Below are positions 18,771-28,382 of a stretch of 64,000 nucleotides of DNA, piece after piece. The stretch is from an uncultured Cohaesibacter sp. (GTDB lineage Bacteria; Pseudomonadota; Alphaproteobacteria; Rhizobiales; Cohaesibacteraceae): the NCBI RefSeq assembly GCF_963676485.1, contig NZ_OY781114.1, positions 3,178,501 to 3,242,500 on the forward strand, given 5' to 3'. The translations under genes and the position numbers were made by a program. The notes beneath the pieces were generated by a model, which worked only from the letters and a program-made list of their open reading frames with translations, was not told the origin of the DNA and ran no database searches. Numbering within the stretch: the first letter of the stretch is position 1; each line of letters opens with the position of its first letter.

Positions 18771-21134
18771 TCATTCCCGTATTTTCAGGGCCGAGACGAG
18801 ATCTGCGCGGTCGATATCGCGCCGGACGATCCAGCCTGAAAAAATGGCTGCGACAAGGACAGCAAGGGCGGCCCTGCCATAGCTTTCCGGGATGAAAAGG
18901 ATCGGGATCTGATAAAGATCCGTGCTGAACCCTTTGGCAATCACCATGGTGAAATAGTAGCCCAATATGGAGCCGATTGGCAGGGCGGCCAACGTGATGA
19001 CGGCCAGTTCTCCCAACAGAACGAAAGACACTTCCGCGCGGGTGAAGCCCATCACCCGCAAACTGGCGAGGTCGCGTTCACGCTCGGCAAAGGCAATGCG
19101 GGCTGCGTTATAGACAATGCCGAAGGTGATGATGGCTGCGATGATCAACATCACATAGCGCATGGAGCCTGCGCCCGTATCCATCATTTTCTGGAAGGCG
19201 GCTCGCGCATCCGACTTCATGCTGACCCCGGCCACAAAGGGCCTGCTCTTGAGCGCCTTGAAAATGGAGCCGGCTTTGTTCTTGTCGATGCGCAGATAGG
19301 CCGCTGAGATACGTCCGGGTTCGCCTAATAGTCTGGTCAGGCTTTGTATCTGCATATAGGCAGGGGAGCCAAGCAGGCTTTCCGCCACTCCGCTCACCTG
19401 AATGTGCAAGCTGGGGCGGGCGCCTTCCAGCACGTCAATAGTGAGAATTTCGCCGGGTTGGATATCAAGCTCTGCGGCCAGTGATCGTGACAGGATGATG
19501 CCGCGATCAGGCAAATCAATGGGCGCGCTCTTTTCGTCAAGTGCCCGCTTCAAGCGCGGGTGCGGCTCAAGCCCCGTGATGGCACCGCGATAGCTCTCTA
19601 CACCATTGCGAAAGACAACGGCGATGCTCCGCTCCGGTTCCGTTTCGATAATGCCGGGTAGGCTTGCCAGCTCATGGATGGTCTTAGCGCCCAGTGGATG
19701 GGTGAAGGTTACGAGGACATCGGATCGATCCAGCACCGTGTAGGTGAGGTCTATGGTGTGGTCAAAACCCGCCAGCATGGAGATCATCGAGACTGAAAGG
19801 GCCATACCGCAGGCGATGCCCATAAGCGAACCTATCATCCGTCCCGGCTGGCGGGTGATCCGTCTGAGCACCATGCGGCTGGGTTGATCGAGCAGGTGGT
19901 TGAGGCGTTTGCCAAAGCGGTTGGTTCTGGAATAATCCGGCGGAGCAGGCGGGCGCATGGCGACGGCGGGCGTGAGGGCAAAAACCTTGCGCAAGACAAA
20001 AAGCCCCCCCGCAGAGGCCGCCGCGATGGAGGTAAGGATTGCCGTGGCAAAGGAGGCCGGGTCCAGTCGGAAGACCAGCATGGGGAATTTGTAATAGGTC
20101 ATATAAAGGGGCATCATGGCTCGCCCCAAAGCGATACCGCCAATGCAGCCAACAATGGCGCCGCCTATGGCGATAACCAGCACGAATTTGAAATAATGAA
20201 GGCCCACTTCCCTATTGGTGTAACCAAAAGCCTTGATGAGGCCGATCTGTTCGCGTTCAGCTTCAACCATGCGGGAAATGACGATATTGAGCAGGAAAGC
20301 TGCAACGGCCAGAAACAGCGGTGGCACAATGCGCGAGGAAGAGCGCATGCCATCGATTTCCTCTCTGATGAAGCGGTTGGAGGTGAGGTCTTTGAGCCCA
20401 TAGGCTCCCAGCCCACCATAAGGGGAGAGGATCGTGTCGATCCGATCCAGCGTTGCCTGCAGATTGTTGCTGCGCCCGATGGAGAGAATGGCTTCGTTGA
20501 AGGCCCCTTGCATGTCAAAAGCGGCAGCAAGCGCTGTTCGGCTCATCCAGATGACACCGAAGCGGCTGTCGTCAGAGATCATTTCCCCTGGCGCGACGCT
20601 GTAGAGATATTCCGGCGACTGGGCGAGACCGACGATGGTCAGGGTGCGCTTGGCACCATTCATCGTGGCCGAAAGAGTATCGCCTGGCTTGAGAGCATGT
20701 GCCTTGGCAAAGCTGGTAAGCAAGATGATTTCATCGGCATCCTTGGCGTCTATTCGGCGCCCTTTGCTGAGTTGAATGGCATTAAGGCGCGGCTCGCCAT
20801 TGTCGGGCAAGGAAATGGCAACCGCGCGCAAAGGCAAATCGAGGCTTGGCAGGCTGATGAGCGCTGAACCGGAGATGCGCCCTTCTGCAGCAGACACACC
20901 GGGCAGGGCTGCCAGTTTGCGAATGATATGAGAGGGGGCGCGCTTGACCGGTGCGAAAATGTCTGCAAGGCGGTTGCGCTCATAATAGACCCGCCGGGTT
21001 TCCTCCAGCGAATTGATGACACCGGCCATCATCACCAGCAGCGTGACGCCCGTGGCGATAACCATGGCAATAGCAATGGCCTGCCCCTTGATGCGCCTGA
21101 GATCTCTTGCCAGCTTCTGGTCCAGTGGTGACAT
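18771..21134 (-). CDS. ABC transporter permease, double FtsX domains
   Basis: Protein of 787 residues with an N-terminal transmembrane helix (GQAIAIAMVIATGVTLLVMMA), a MacB-type periplasmic domain, a central cluster of membrane helices (FtsX domain 1, about 265-395), a further periplasmic domain and a C-terminal FtsX domain (about 640-780). This is the layout of large MacB/LolCE-related permeases. Mechanotransmission-type permeases move substrates from the periplasm rather than across the inner membrane. It is 12 bp downstream of its likely ATPase. Confidence 0.88.
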   Translation of the reverse strand: MSPLDQKLARDLRRIKGQAIAIAMVIATGVTLLVMMAGVINSLEETRRVYYERNRLADIFAPVKRAPSHIIRKLAALPGVSAAEGRISGSALISLPSLDLPLRAVAISLPDNGEPRLNAIQLSKGRRIDAKDADEIILLTSFAKAHALKPGDTLSATMNGAKRTLTIVGLAQSPEYLYSVAPGEMISDDSRFGVIWMSRTALAAAFDMQGAFNEAILSIGRSNNLQATLDRIDTILSPYGGLGAYGLKDLTSNRFIREEIDGMRSSSRIVPPLFLAVAAFLLNIVISRMVEAEREQIGLIKAFGYTNREVGLHYFKFVLVIAIGGAIVGCIGGIALGRAMMPLYMTYYKFPMLVFRLDPASFATAILTSIAAASAGGLFVLRKVFALTPAVAMRPPAPPDYSRTNRFGKRLNHLLDQPSRMVLRRITRQPGRMIGSLMGIACGMALSVSMISMLAGFDHTIDLTYTVLDRSDVLVTFTHPLGAKTIHELASLPGIIETEPERSIAVVFRNGVESYRGAITGLEPHPRLKRALDEKSAPIDLPDRGIILSRSLAAELDIQPGEILTIDVLEGARPSLHIQVSGVAESLLGSPAYMQIQSLTRLLGEPGRISAAYLRIDKNKAGSIFKALKSRPFVAGVSMKSDARAAFQKMMDTGAGSMRYVMLIIAAIITFGIVYNAARIAFAERERDLASLRVMGFTRAEVSFVLLGELAVITLAALPIGSILGYYFTMVIAKGFSTDLYQIPILFIPESYGRAALAVLVAAIFSGWIVRRDIDRADLVSALKIRE

Positions 21135-21146
21135 GGGAAGCCTCTC

Positions 21147-21869
21147 CTACCACTCAATGTCTTCGGGGTCGCGCTTGACCTCATTTTCCACCACTTCTCT
21201 GATGTGCCCGTCGGCAAAGTGGATGACACGATCAGCCATGGCTGCGATGCTGGCAGCATGAGTAACGATGAGCACCGTCGCGCCGAGCTTCTCATTGATG
21301 TCCTTTAAGACCTTGAGCACGACCTTGCCGGTTTTGCTGTCAAGCGCGCCAGTTGGTTCATCGCAGAAGAGAACTGTGGGCTGCTTTGCAACAGCCCGTG
21401 CGATGGCAACGCGCTGTTGCTCGCCCCCCGAGAGTTGGGCGGGAAAGTGATCTGCCCGCTCTGCAAGGCCAACCAGCGCCAGAGCTTCCTCCGGCTCCAG
21501 CGGATTATCGGCGATTTCGGTGACCAGCTCCACATTTTCATGGGCCGTCAAGCTTGGCATCAGATTGTAGAACTGGAAGACAAAGCCCACATGATCGCGG
21601 CGATAGAGCGTAAGCTTGTCGTCTGGCAGGTCAGATAGGCAAAGATCCTGAAAATAGACTGTGCCATCGGTGGCGCTATCCAGTCCTCCGATGATATTGA
21701 GCAAGGTGGATTTGCCGCTGCCCGAGGGGCCGAGCAGCACCACGATTTCACCCGCAGGGATTTCCAGATCGACCCCACGCAGGGCATGGACTGCCGCATT
21801 GCCTTCGCCATAAATCTTGGTGAGGCCTTTGGTTTGGAAGGCGAAGGGTTTGCCTGAGTTATCTTGCAT
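21147..21869 (-). CDS. ABC transporter ATP-binding protein, LolD/MacB type
   Basis: ATPase of 240 residues with Walker [11 protein letters not shown]-loop [10 protein letters not shown], signature [14 protein letters not shown] and Walker [13 protein letters not shown]. The short single-domain form and the EPTGALD motif place it in the LolD/MacB group. It pairs with the FtsX-type permease 12 bp downstream. It lies 136 bp after the preceding permease gene, so it may start a second transcription unit or be reached by readthrough. Confidence 0.92.
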   Translation of the reverse strand: MQDNSGKPFAFQTKGLTKIYGEGNAAVHALRGVDLEIPAGEIVVLLGPSGSGKSTLLNIIGGLDSATDGTVYFQDLCLSDLPDDKLTLYRRDHVGFVFQFYNLMPSLTAHENVELVTEIADNPLEPEEALALVGLAERADHFPAQLSGGEQQRVAIARAVAKQPTVLFCDEPTGALDSKTGKVVLKVLKDINEKLGATVLIVTHAASIAAMADRVIHFADGHIREVVENEVKRDPEDIEW

Positions 21870-22005
21870 CAGATTGCCTCACTGATGAAACCGATTGGGC
21901 GCGCCGAATGGGAGCTGTTGATGATCCCGACGCTTTCGCGCTTGGGGCCATCATACATCAATTTCATGCAACTTGCTGGCAGTTTTGCCCGGATCAATTA
22001 CCGCA

Positions 22006-23130
22006 TCAATCCAATGTCTTACGGAAGCGAGCGAGCGAGAGAATGACAAGCAGGATAGAGAAGCCTATGAGCGCGAGCATAGGAGATCGCATCGCTTCCA
22101 GATCAGCCCCTTTGAGCATCACTCCACGCACAAGACGCAAGAAATGGGTGAGCGGGAAAATCTCTCCGATCATCTGGGCCCATTCAGGCATCCCCTTGAA
22201 GGGGAACATGAAGCCGGAGAGCATCAGCGATGGCAGGAAGAAGAAAAAGCTCATCTGCATGGCCTGCATCTGGCTACCTGCGATGGTTGATATGAAATAG
22301 CCGATGAGGACCAGCGACGAGATGAAGATAAGAATGCCACTAACCAAAAGCGCCATAGAGCCAACAAAGGGCACGTGGAACACCAGTTTGGCGGCAACCA
22401 GAATCACCAGGACCTGCACGGCCCCGACGCCGAGATAGGGCAATATCTTACCCAGCATGATTTCGAAAGGGGTGGCGGGCATGGCAAGCAGATTTTCCAT
22501 CGTGCCGCGCTCCACTTCACGCGTGAGGGCCATGGCTGTCATCATCACCATGACAAGCTGCAGGATGACGCCGAGCAGGCCGGGCACGATGTTATATTGC
22601 GAAATGCCCTCGGGGTTGTAGCGGCGATGGACGATGATATCCAACGGGCTGTCGGGTTGGCTCTGGAGACCCAACTCACGGGAGAGGGCCCTTTTGGCGA
22701 CGGTAGACAGCGTGGAAACAGCACCGGATGACGCGGACGGATCCGACGCATCGGCTTCGATGAGGATTTGGGGTTCATCGCCACGCAGGGCGCATTTTGA
22801 AAGATCGGACGGAATGGTAACGATGAAGGATACCTTGCCCTCCAACATCAGCTCGTCGGCGTCTTTTGCCGAGATGCCCACATAGTCGAAGCGATAATAG
22901 TTGGTCATCTCAAGAGCGGAAACGATGGCGCGCGTGAACTGGTCTTGCGATGTCGTCACCAGCGCTGCGGGCAATTGCTTGGGATCGGTGTTTATCGCGA
23001 AGCCGAAAAGCGCCAATTGCACGAGGGGAATGCCGATCATCATGCCAAAGGTGATGCGGTCGCGCATCATCTGCGTCATTTCCTTGGCGAGTAGGGCAAA
23101 GAGGCGTGAGAAGGAAAAGAAATGGTTCAT
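22006..23130 (-). CDS. ABC-2 type permease (YbhR/YbhS-like)
   Basis: Permease of 374 residues: one N-terminal membrane helix (FGMMIGIPLVQLALFGFAIN), a periplasmic domain of about 140 residues, then five C-terminal helices with the ABC-2 conserved VERGTMENLLAMP segment. It is one base from the ATPase gene. E. coli ybhGFSR has two permeases; here only one is present, which would have to act as a homodimer. Confidence 0.9.
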   Translation of the reverse strand: MNHFFSFSRLFALLAKEMTQMMRDRITFGMMIGIPLVQLALFGFAINTDPKQLPAALVTTSQDQFTRAIVSALEMTNYYRFDYVGISAKDADELMLEGKVSFIVTIPSDLSKCALRGDEPQILIEADASDPSASSGAVSTLSTVAKRALSRELGLQSQPDSPLDIIVHRRYNPEGISQYNIVPGLLGVILQLVMVMMTAMALTREVERGTMENLLAMPATPFEIMLGKILPYLGVGAVQVLVILVAAKLVFHVPFVGSMALLVSGILIFISSLVLIGYFISTIAGSQMQAMQMSFFFFLPSLMLSGFMFPFKGMPEWAQMIGEIFPLTHFLRLVRGVMLKGADLEAMRSPMLALIGFSILLVILSLARFRKTLD

Positions 23131-23131
23131 G

Positions 23132-24076
23132 TCACTTTTCCTCCGATGCCGATTCCGGCTCGGCCATATTGTCTTTAGAGCCGCTCATATATTGGATGAA
23201 AACATCCTCAAGGGTGGTCTGGCCGGGCTCGCAGCTGACGTCAAACTGTTGGCTTGCCTTGCTGACTGCGGTTTCCAGCAGGGCCTTGTTCTTGCCCACC
23301 ACATGCAGGCTGTTGCCAAAGGGGGCGACTTGATCGACGCCTTTGGCCGCTTGCAACATATGTGAGGCTGATAGCGAGCCCTTGCCCGAGAGGATGAAGG
23401 TGTGAAGCCCCGCTTGGGCGATGACGTCATCCACCGTTCCCGAAGTGAGCAATTTGCCATAGGCGATGTAATTGATGCGGTGGCAGCGTTCGGCCTCATC
23501 CATATAATGGGTGGAAACCATGACCGTCATCCCGTCGGCTGCGAGATCGTGGATTTCATCCCAGAATTCCCGCCGCGCCTTGGGGTCCACACCGGCAGTG
23601 GGCTCATCAAGCAAGAGAAGCTTGGGCTTGTGCATGATACAGGCAGCAAGCGCCAGCCTCTGTTTCCATCCGCCCGAGAGCAGGCCCGCCAGTTGGTGAC
23701 GCCTTGAGGTAAGACCGAGCTTGTCCAGCGTGTCGCGCACATAGGTGCGGGCTGGTGACAGACCATATAGACGGGCGACGAAATAGAGATTTTCCTCGAT
23801 CGTCAGATCGGTATAGAAGGAAAATTTTTGCGTCATATACCCCACCTGCCGCTTGATCTTGAGCTGATCTGCATGCAGGTCGTAGCCCAGCACGGAGCCC
23901 TCGCCTGCGTCGGGGGTGAGCAAGCCACACATGACGCGGATGGTGGTTGTCTTGCCGGACCCATTGGGGCCGAGGAAGCCGGAAATCTCGCCTTCTTCAA
24001 CCGACAGGGTGACATTGTCGACCACTGTCTTGTCGCCGAAGCGCTTGACCAGATTGCGGACGTCTATCGCCTTCAT
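23132..24076 (-). CDS. ABC transporter ATP-binding protein (YbhF/YhiH-like)
   Basis: ATPase of 314 residues with Walker A GPNGSGKTTT, signature LSGGWKQRLALAACI, Walker [13 protein letters not shown] and a C-terminal regulatory tail of about 80 residues ending in a DVFIQYMSG motif typical of ABC-2 exporters. It has one nucleotide-binding domain, whereas E. coli YbhF has two. Its start overlaps the adaptor stop by 4 bp (ATGA), which couples the two in translation. Confidence 0.92.
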   Translation of the reverse strand: MKAIDVRNLVKRFGDKTVVDNVTLSVEEGEISGFLGPNGSGKTTTIRVMCGLLTPDAGEGSVLGYDLHADQLKIKRQVGYMTQKFSFYTDLTIEENLYFVARLYGLSPARTYVRDTLDKLGLTSRRHQLAGLLSGGWKQRLALAACIMHKPKLLLLDEPTAGVDPKARREFWDEIHDLAADGMTVMVSTHYMDEAERCHRINYIAYGKLLTSGTVDDVIAQAGLHTFILSGKGSLSASHMLQAAKGVDQVAPFGNSLHVVGKNKALLETAVSKASQQFDVSCEPGQTTLEDVFIQYMSGSKDNMAEPESASEEK

Positions 24077-25035
24077 CCGTTGCCTCCGCTCCCACCTTCG
24101 GCTAACCAGGCCGAGACGATTTGCCCCGGATTGAGGTGCGATCCCTTGTGGGCTCTGGCTTCGATGAGATAGACGAGCTTTTGCCGGTTTTCGAGGGAGT
24201 AGATCACTGGTGGCGTGAATTCAGGTCCTTCTGAAATGTAGCTCACGGTGGCAGTGAGATTGTCGCCGCAGGAGTCGCATGTAATGGCCAGCTTGCTCCC
24301 CAGCTGGATATTGGAAAGACTTTCCTCGGGAATATAGAGTTTTAGCTTGATGCCATCATCGGGCAGGATTTCGAGAATGGGCACCTGAGGCCCGGCCATT
24401 TCGCCTGCTTCATGAATGATGTCTGTCACCACACCGGCATGTGATGCCGTAAGGGTGCGCTGTTCTTCTTTCCATTGAGCCGCTTTTAGGGCTGCATCGG
24501 CTTGCTCCATTGCAGCCTTGGCGGCCGCGATTTCATTTTCGCGGGCGGGCAGGCTGGTATAGGCCAGATTGGAGCGGATTTCCTCCACCCGTGCCTTGGC
24601 TACATCATAGGCTGTTTGGGCATTGTCAAAGACGCTCTGGGCGACAGAGCCCTTTTCGAGCAGGGTTTGTTGTCGCGTCCTGTCCCGCTCTGCTTGCCGT
24701 GCGCTCAATTCAGCGGCTTCCAGCGATGCCTGAAGGGCTGCGATCTTCTCGGGGCGCGCGCCCTGTTCCAGATTGGCCAGCTTGCTTTTGGCCTGTGACA
24801 GGGCGGCCTTGGCGTTGTCCACGGCGATGATGGCGTCCTGCTTTTCAAGGCGGGAAATGATCTGGCCGGGCGCGACATGATCGCCCCGCTCCACCGGCAC
24901 TTCGAGGATCCGGGCGGTTTCGATCGGGGCAACCTTGATGTAGGTGCCTTCCACATAGCCTGTCGCCAGCGGGGAGGGAGGGAGGCAACCGGCGATCAAA
25001 ACGCCAATGACCGGTAGCGAGCAGAGAAAACTCAT
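24073..25035 (-). CDS. HlyD-family adaptor lipoprotein (YbhG-like)
   Basis: Protein of 320 residues. The N-terminus (LPVIGVLIAGC) ends in a lipobox with Cys near residue 17, so it is probably anchored by lipid rather than a helix. A lipoyl half (ILEVPVERGDHVAPGQIIS), an alpha-helical hairpin at about 75-185 and the second lipoyl half (LTASHAGVVTDI) follow. It overlaps the TetR stop by 4 bp. The order regulator-adaptor-ATPase-permease matches E. coli ybiH(cecR)-ybhGFSR. Confidence 0.88.
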   Translation of the reverse strand: MSFLCSLPVIGVLIAGCLPPSPLATGYVEGTYIKVAPIETARILEVPVERGDHVAPGQIISRLEKQDAIIAVDNAKAALSQAKSKLANLEQGARPEKIAALQASLEAAELSARQAERDRTRQQTLLEKGSVAQSVFDNAQTAYDVAKARVEEIRSNLAYTSLPARENEIAAAKAAMEQADAALKAAQWKEEQRTLTASHAGVVTDIIHEAGEMAGPQVPILEILPDDGIKLKLYIPEESLSNIQLGSKLAITCDSCGDNLTATVSYISEGPEFTPPVIYSLENRQKLVYLIEARAHKGSHLNPGQIVSAWLAEGGSGGNG

Positions 25036-25685
25036 GTTTTTCTCCTGTAGGTTTCAACGATGGTGCGGATGTTGTTTTGCAGGACCTTGAGGATGATATC
25101 GATCTGTTCAGACTGATAGGAGGGCCAGTTCTGGTGGCGCAAGATTACCGGTTCTCCAATGCGGAAATAGGCGAGCATGCTGATCAGGGAAAAAATCGCT
25201 ACCTTCAATTCCTCCCTGTCCGTCTCGCTGTCGCTTCTCTCAGTTGCTTGTAGGAAAAGCTGGTAGAGCAAGGTGACGATCGGGTTGGCGAAATGCTCAT
25301 AGACATGGTCGAAAACTTCACCCTCCTCATGAGCCTCGCGCAGCATGAAGCGCATGATCGGTTGCGCTTCCTCAAGGCTTAAAATCACAACGGCCTGTCG
25401 CAACAGGGCATTTTCAAACTGGGACTGTGGTTCTTCCAGACTGGCCGGTAGTTGGATCGCTTCAGGATCTTGGTGCATGCGGTTAAAGCGGGCGACAATT
25501 GTCTCCGCACATGCCAGCCGTAATCCGGCCTTGCCGCTGAAATGATAGTTGATCGAGGCGATATTGGTTTTGGACGCTGCGGCTATTTCGCGCGTGGAGG
25601 CGCCTTCATACCCTTTTTCTGCGAAGAGTTTGAAAGCTGCACTGATGAGCAATGCCTTGGTTGTGTCTGATCGGGGTTGTGCCAT
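25032..25685 (-). CDS. TetR/AcrR regulator, CecR(YbiH)-like
   Basis: Regulator with an N-terminal TetR helix-turn-helix (LISAAFKLFAEKGYEGASTREIAAAS, SINYHFSGKAGL) and a C-terminal ligand domain of the CerR/DUF1956 kind. The start is placed at ATG 25685 (217 residues), since a strong promoter has its predicted transcription start near 25723, which rules out the codon at 25742; ATG 25712 remains possible. It leads the efflux operon and overlaps the adaptor gene by 4 bp. Autorepression through the 32-bp palindrome is likely. Confidence 0.88.
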   Translation of the reverse strand: MAQPRSDTTKALLISAAFKLFAEKGYEGASTREIAAASKTNIASINYHFSGKAGLRLACAETIVARFNRMHQDPEAIQLPASLEEPQSQFENALLRQAVVILSLEEAQPIMRFMLREAHEEGEVFDHVYEHFANPIVTLLYQLFLQATERSDSETDREELKVAIFSLISMLAYFRIGEPVILRHQNWPSYQSEQIDIILKVLQNNIRTIVETYRRKT

Positions 25686-25729
25686 GGGTAAGTCGCTGGA
25701 TATGACGTTCATATTTTTGTCTAACGCGC

Positions 25730-25758
25730 AATATACCACCAAGATAAAATTAAATCAA
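25730..25758 (-). promoter_or_regulatory. Sigma-70 type promoter of the tetR-efflux operon
   Basis: On the minus strand, TTGATT (25758-25753) and TATATT (25735-25730) are separated by exactly 17 bp. The -35 hexamer lies inside the palindromic operator, so repressor binding would block polymerase directly. The predicted start is near 25723. Confidence 0.7.
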
Positions 25759-25776
25759 TCGATTGATTTAATTTTA
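25745..25776. promoter_or_regulatory. 32-bp perfect palindrome, probable TetR operator
   Basis: Both arms of 16 bp match without error around the centre 25760/25761, with core half-site TAAATCAATC. It sits between the regulator and the divergent GNAT gene. Size and place are those of a TetR-family operator, and its overlap with the -35 box supports autorepression. The GNAT gene may also be controlled by it. Confidence 0.8.
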
Positions 25777-25917
25777 CTGAGGCGCCTTCGGGACCGAGCG
25801 GAGGAGAGGAGAAACAGGCCGCATGGGCATGGGGAGCGATGTTGCTGCGGAGTTTGCTTGTTAATGCAAAGCTCTGTATGGTTCGCCCCAAAATCAGACA
25901 GTTTGCAAGGCCTTCCC

Positions 25918-26442
25918 ATGAACTCATCATCTGACATCGCACACGCAAATAGCGGTGCAACCGTTTCTTTCCGGCATGCAAAGCGGGAAGATGCCGCGCT
26001 TATCCATCAAATGGTTGCCGATCTATCCGCCTATTTGGGAGAAACGCGCAAGCATACGGCCAGTGTGGCCGATTATGAGGCTCACGGCTTTGGTGATCAG
26101 CCCAGATTTGAGGCGATTATTGCCGAGGTGGCGGGCGAAGCGGCTGGTATGTGTTTGTTTTTTGATAGCTTTTCGACATGGGCAGGCCAGCCGGGGCTTT
26201 ATGTTCAGGACCTTTATGTGTCTCCTAAGGCCCGCGGGCTCAAGCTGGGGCGCCTGCTGCTCGAAAGAGTGGCGCGTTACGGGATGGAGAAAGGCTATGG
26301 CTATGTGCGTTTGTCGGTAGACGCCAACAATGTCAACGCGCAAGGCTTTTACGAAGCGTGCGGGCTGACATGGTCTGATGCGGAACGCCTTTATGTGGCA
26401 AGGGGTGATGCCTTTATCGCGCTGGCGGGGAGCGGCGCCTGA
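25918..26442 (+). CDS. GNAT family N-acetyltransferase
   Basis: Protein of 174 residues from the ATG at 25918, chosen because upstream in-frame codons run through the tetR operator region. It has an acetyl-CoA fold: VQDLYVSPKARGLKLGRLLLERV carries the pyrophosphate-binding loop, followed by VDANNVNAQGFYEACG. It resembles the diamine/aminoglycoside-type GNAT group; the substrate is unknown. Its stop overlaps the ung start (TGATG), so the two are co-transcribed. Confidence 0.88.
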   Translation: MNSSSDIAHANSGATVSFRHAKREDAALIHQMVADLSAYLGETRKHTASVADYEAHGFGDQPRFEAIIAEVAGEAAGMCLFFDSFSTWAGQPGLYVQDLYVSPKARGLKLGRLLLERVARYGMEKGYGYVRLSVDANNVNAQGFYEACGLTWSDAERLYVARGDAFIALAGSGA

Positions 26443-27152
26443 TGGAGAGCTTGCTTGATGAATTGGCTGCCTGTGAGGGCTGGTGCGAGGCTCTGGCGGG
26501 AGAACAGGCCCGCCTTGCCGCGCTTGAAGGTTGGCTGGAAGAGGAAGAAAAGCTTTATCAAATTTTGCCCGAACGCGGATTGCGTCTCAATGCCTTGCGC
26601 AAAACGCCGCTTGATAGGGTAAAGGTGGTGATCACCGGGCAAGACCCCTATCCGGGGCTTGACGGGCCCGTGCCGCACGCCATGGGGCTCTCCTTTTCTG
26701 TGCCGCGTGGGGTGAAGCCACCGCGCTCGCTCAATAATATTTATAAGGAACTGGCCGAAGAGTATGGGCTTGTGCCGCCCTGTCACGGGGATTTATCAGC
26801 ATGGGCTGAACAGGGTGTATTGATGCTCAATAGTACCATGACATTGCGTCAGGGTGCCTCCGCCTCTCATGCCAAAAAGGGCTGGGAAGCCTTTACCGCC
26901 TGCGTGCTTTCCTGCGTCAACAGGGCTGCCGATCCGGCGGTCTTTCTGGCTTGGGGCAAGCATAGCCATAAGCTGGTTGCCGGTATTGATGAGAGCAGGC
27001 ATCGGGTGATCCGGACCTCTCATCCAAGCCCCTTGGGCGCGCGCAAGGCGGGGGGTGATTTCGAGGCCTTTCTGGGGTCGCGCTGTTTCTCTCGCGCCAA
27101 CCGGTTTCTTGAGGAAAATGGGCGCGAAGCCATCGACTGGTGTGTGCTCTGA
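26442..27152 (+). CDS. ung: Uracil-DNA glycosylase, family 1
   Basis: Enzyme of 236 residues with the water-activating GQDPYPG loop near residue 67, PPRSLNNIYKEL, GVLMLNSTMTLRQG and the HPSPLGAR minor-groove loop near residue 197. It removes uracil from DNA to start base-excision repair. The N-terminus differs from enteric Ung in the first 50 residues. It is coupled to the GNAT gene by a one-base overlap. Confidence 0.95.
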   Translation: MESLLDELAACEGWCEALAGEQARLAALEGWLEEEEKLYQILPERGLRLNALRKTPLDRVKVVITGQDPYPGLDGPVPHAMGLSFSVPRGVKPPRSLNNIYKELAEEYGLVPPCHGDLSAWAEQGVLMLNSTMTLRQGASASHAKKGWEAFTACVLSCVNRAADPAVFLAWGKHSHKLVAGIDESRHRVIRTSHPSPLGARKAGGDFEAFLGSRCFSRANRFLEENGREAIDWCVL

Positions 27153-27263
27153 TTTGGCCGGTGCCGACCGCTTCTGGCTTCCTCAGCCCCCCTTCTTTGG
27201 AACAAAGGCAGGCTCTCCCACGTTCTCTGTATGCATTAACAGTCATGTTCAGAGAGCCATTTT

Positions 27264-28382
27264 ATGTCCAATCCTCTTACTAATGCCCAATCAGGATCTG
27301 TCCGTGCAGAAGTTACGGGGATCTCAACCGAAGAGCGGTTGCGGCGCGTCGCCTATAGCGCGCTGATCTTCATCGGCTTTGTTACGCTCGTGGTGGCGCT
27401 GGACCTTGCTCAGTCCATTCTGGCGCCTCTTGTTCTTGCTGTGATTATCGGGCTGGTGTTCGGGCCCTTGGTTGATGGCATCGAGGCCTACGGTGTGCCC
27501 GCGTGGTTTTCTGCCATGACAGCGGTTTTGCTACTGCTTACCCTCATCGGAGTGGCGATAACCGGATTTGCCGTGCCGCTGGCTGACTGGATGGATCGAT
27601 TGCCGGTGATCTGGTCGCGCTTGCAGGCCGAGCTGGCCAACTGGAAAGGTCTGTTCGCCTCGCTTGCCAGCCTGCAGGACCAGTTCAGCGAGATTGCCGG
27701 TGGCGATCCCGCCTCCATGACAGTCAATGTCGCCGGAGGTGATACCGTCAAGCAGGTAGCCTTTTTCGCGCCATCGCTGGCAGCCCAGATCATTCTGTTT
27801 CTGGCGGGATTGTTTTTCTTCATCGCAACGCGCCATCAAGTGCGTTATTTGGTTCTTTCTCGCGCAGACCATGGCAGACGCCGCAAAAAGCTTGCGAGCA
27901 TGTTTGATGATGTGGAGAGCCGTCTTTCCAGCTATATGCTGAGCGTTTTCATGATCAACCTGTTGCTTGCCGTCGTCGTGTCCGGAGCAATGTGGTTGCT
28001 CGGTGTGCCTTCGCCGATGCTGTGGGGGCTCTTGGCCGGTATGCTCAATTTCATCATCTATATCGGGCCTGCGGTCATGGCTTGCATCATGCTCGCGGTG
28101 GGGCTTTCGCTTTATAGCCAGTTTTCGATGATTGTGGCACCTGCTGCCGTCTATCTCTTTATCAACTTTCTCGAAGCGCAGTTTGTTACGCCGCTGGCTC
28201 TGGGTCGTATCATGACAGTCAATCCGTTCCTGATTTTCCTGTCGCTGGTGGGATGGATCTGGCTATGGGGGCCGATTGGTGGATTTATTGCCGTTCCTGT
28301 TTTGCTGATTGCACAGATTGTCGTCAATCATAGCGATCTGATCGGATCAGAAAAAAACGCTGAGGGTTCAGTGGAAGAGTGA
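27264..28382 (+). CDS. AI-2E family transporter (PerM-like)
   Basis: Membrane protein of 372 residues with about eight helices. Paired helices at about 35-90 are followed by a soluble loop, then further helices ending with the family motif INFLEAQFVTPLALGRIMTVNPFLIFLSLVGW split across about 295-330. The family includes small-molecule and Na+/H+ exporters; the substrate here is unknown. The C-terminal tail is polar and acidic. Confidence 0.9.
   Translation: MSNPLTNAQSGSVRAEVTGISTEERLRRVAYSALIFIGFVTLVVALDLAQSILAPLVLAVIIGLVFGPLVDGIEAYGVPAWFSAMTAVLLLLTLIGVAITGFAVPLADWMDRLPVIWSRLQAELANWKGLFASLASLQDQFSEIAGGDPASMTVNVAGGDTVKQVAFFAPSLAAQIILFLAGLFFFIATRHQVRYLVLSRADHGRRRKKLASMFDDVESRLSSYMLSVFMINLLLAVVVSGAMWLLGVPSPMLWGLLAGMLNFIIYIGPAVMACIMLAVGLSLYSQFSMIVAPAAVYLFINFLEAQFVTPLALGRIMTVNPFLIFLSLVGWIWLWGPIGGFIAVPVLLIAQIVVNHSDLIGSEKNAEGSVEE

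Noticed and set aside
23132-24076. Two-NBD YbhF like in E. coli
   Set aside because: Only one Walker A, signature and Walker B are present, so the ATPase has a single domain.
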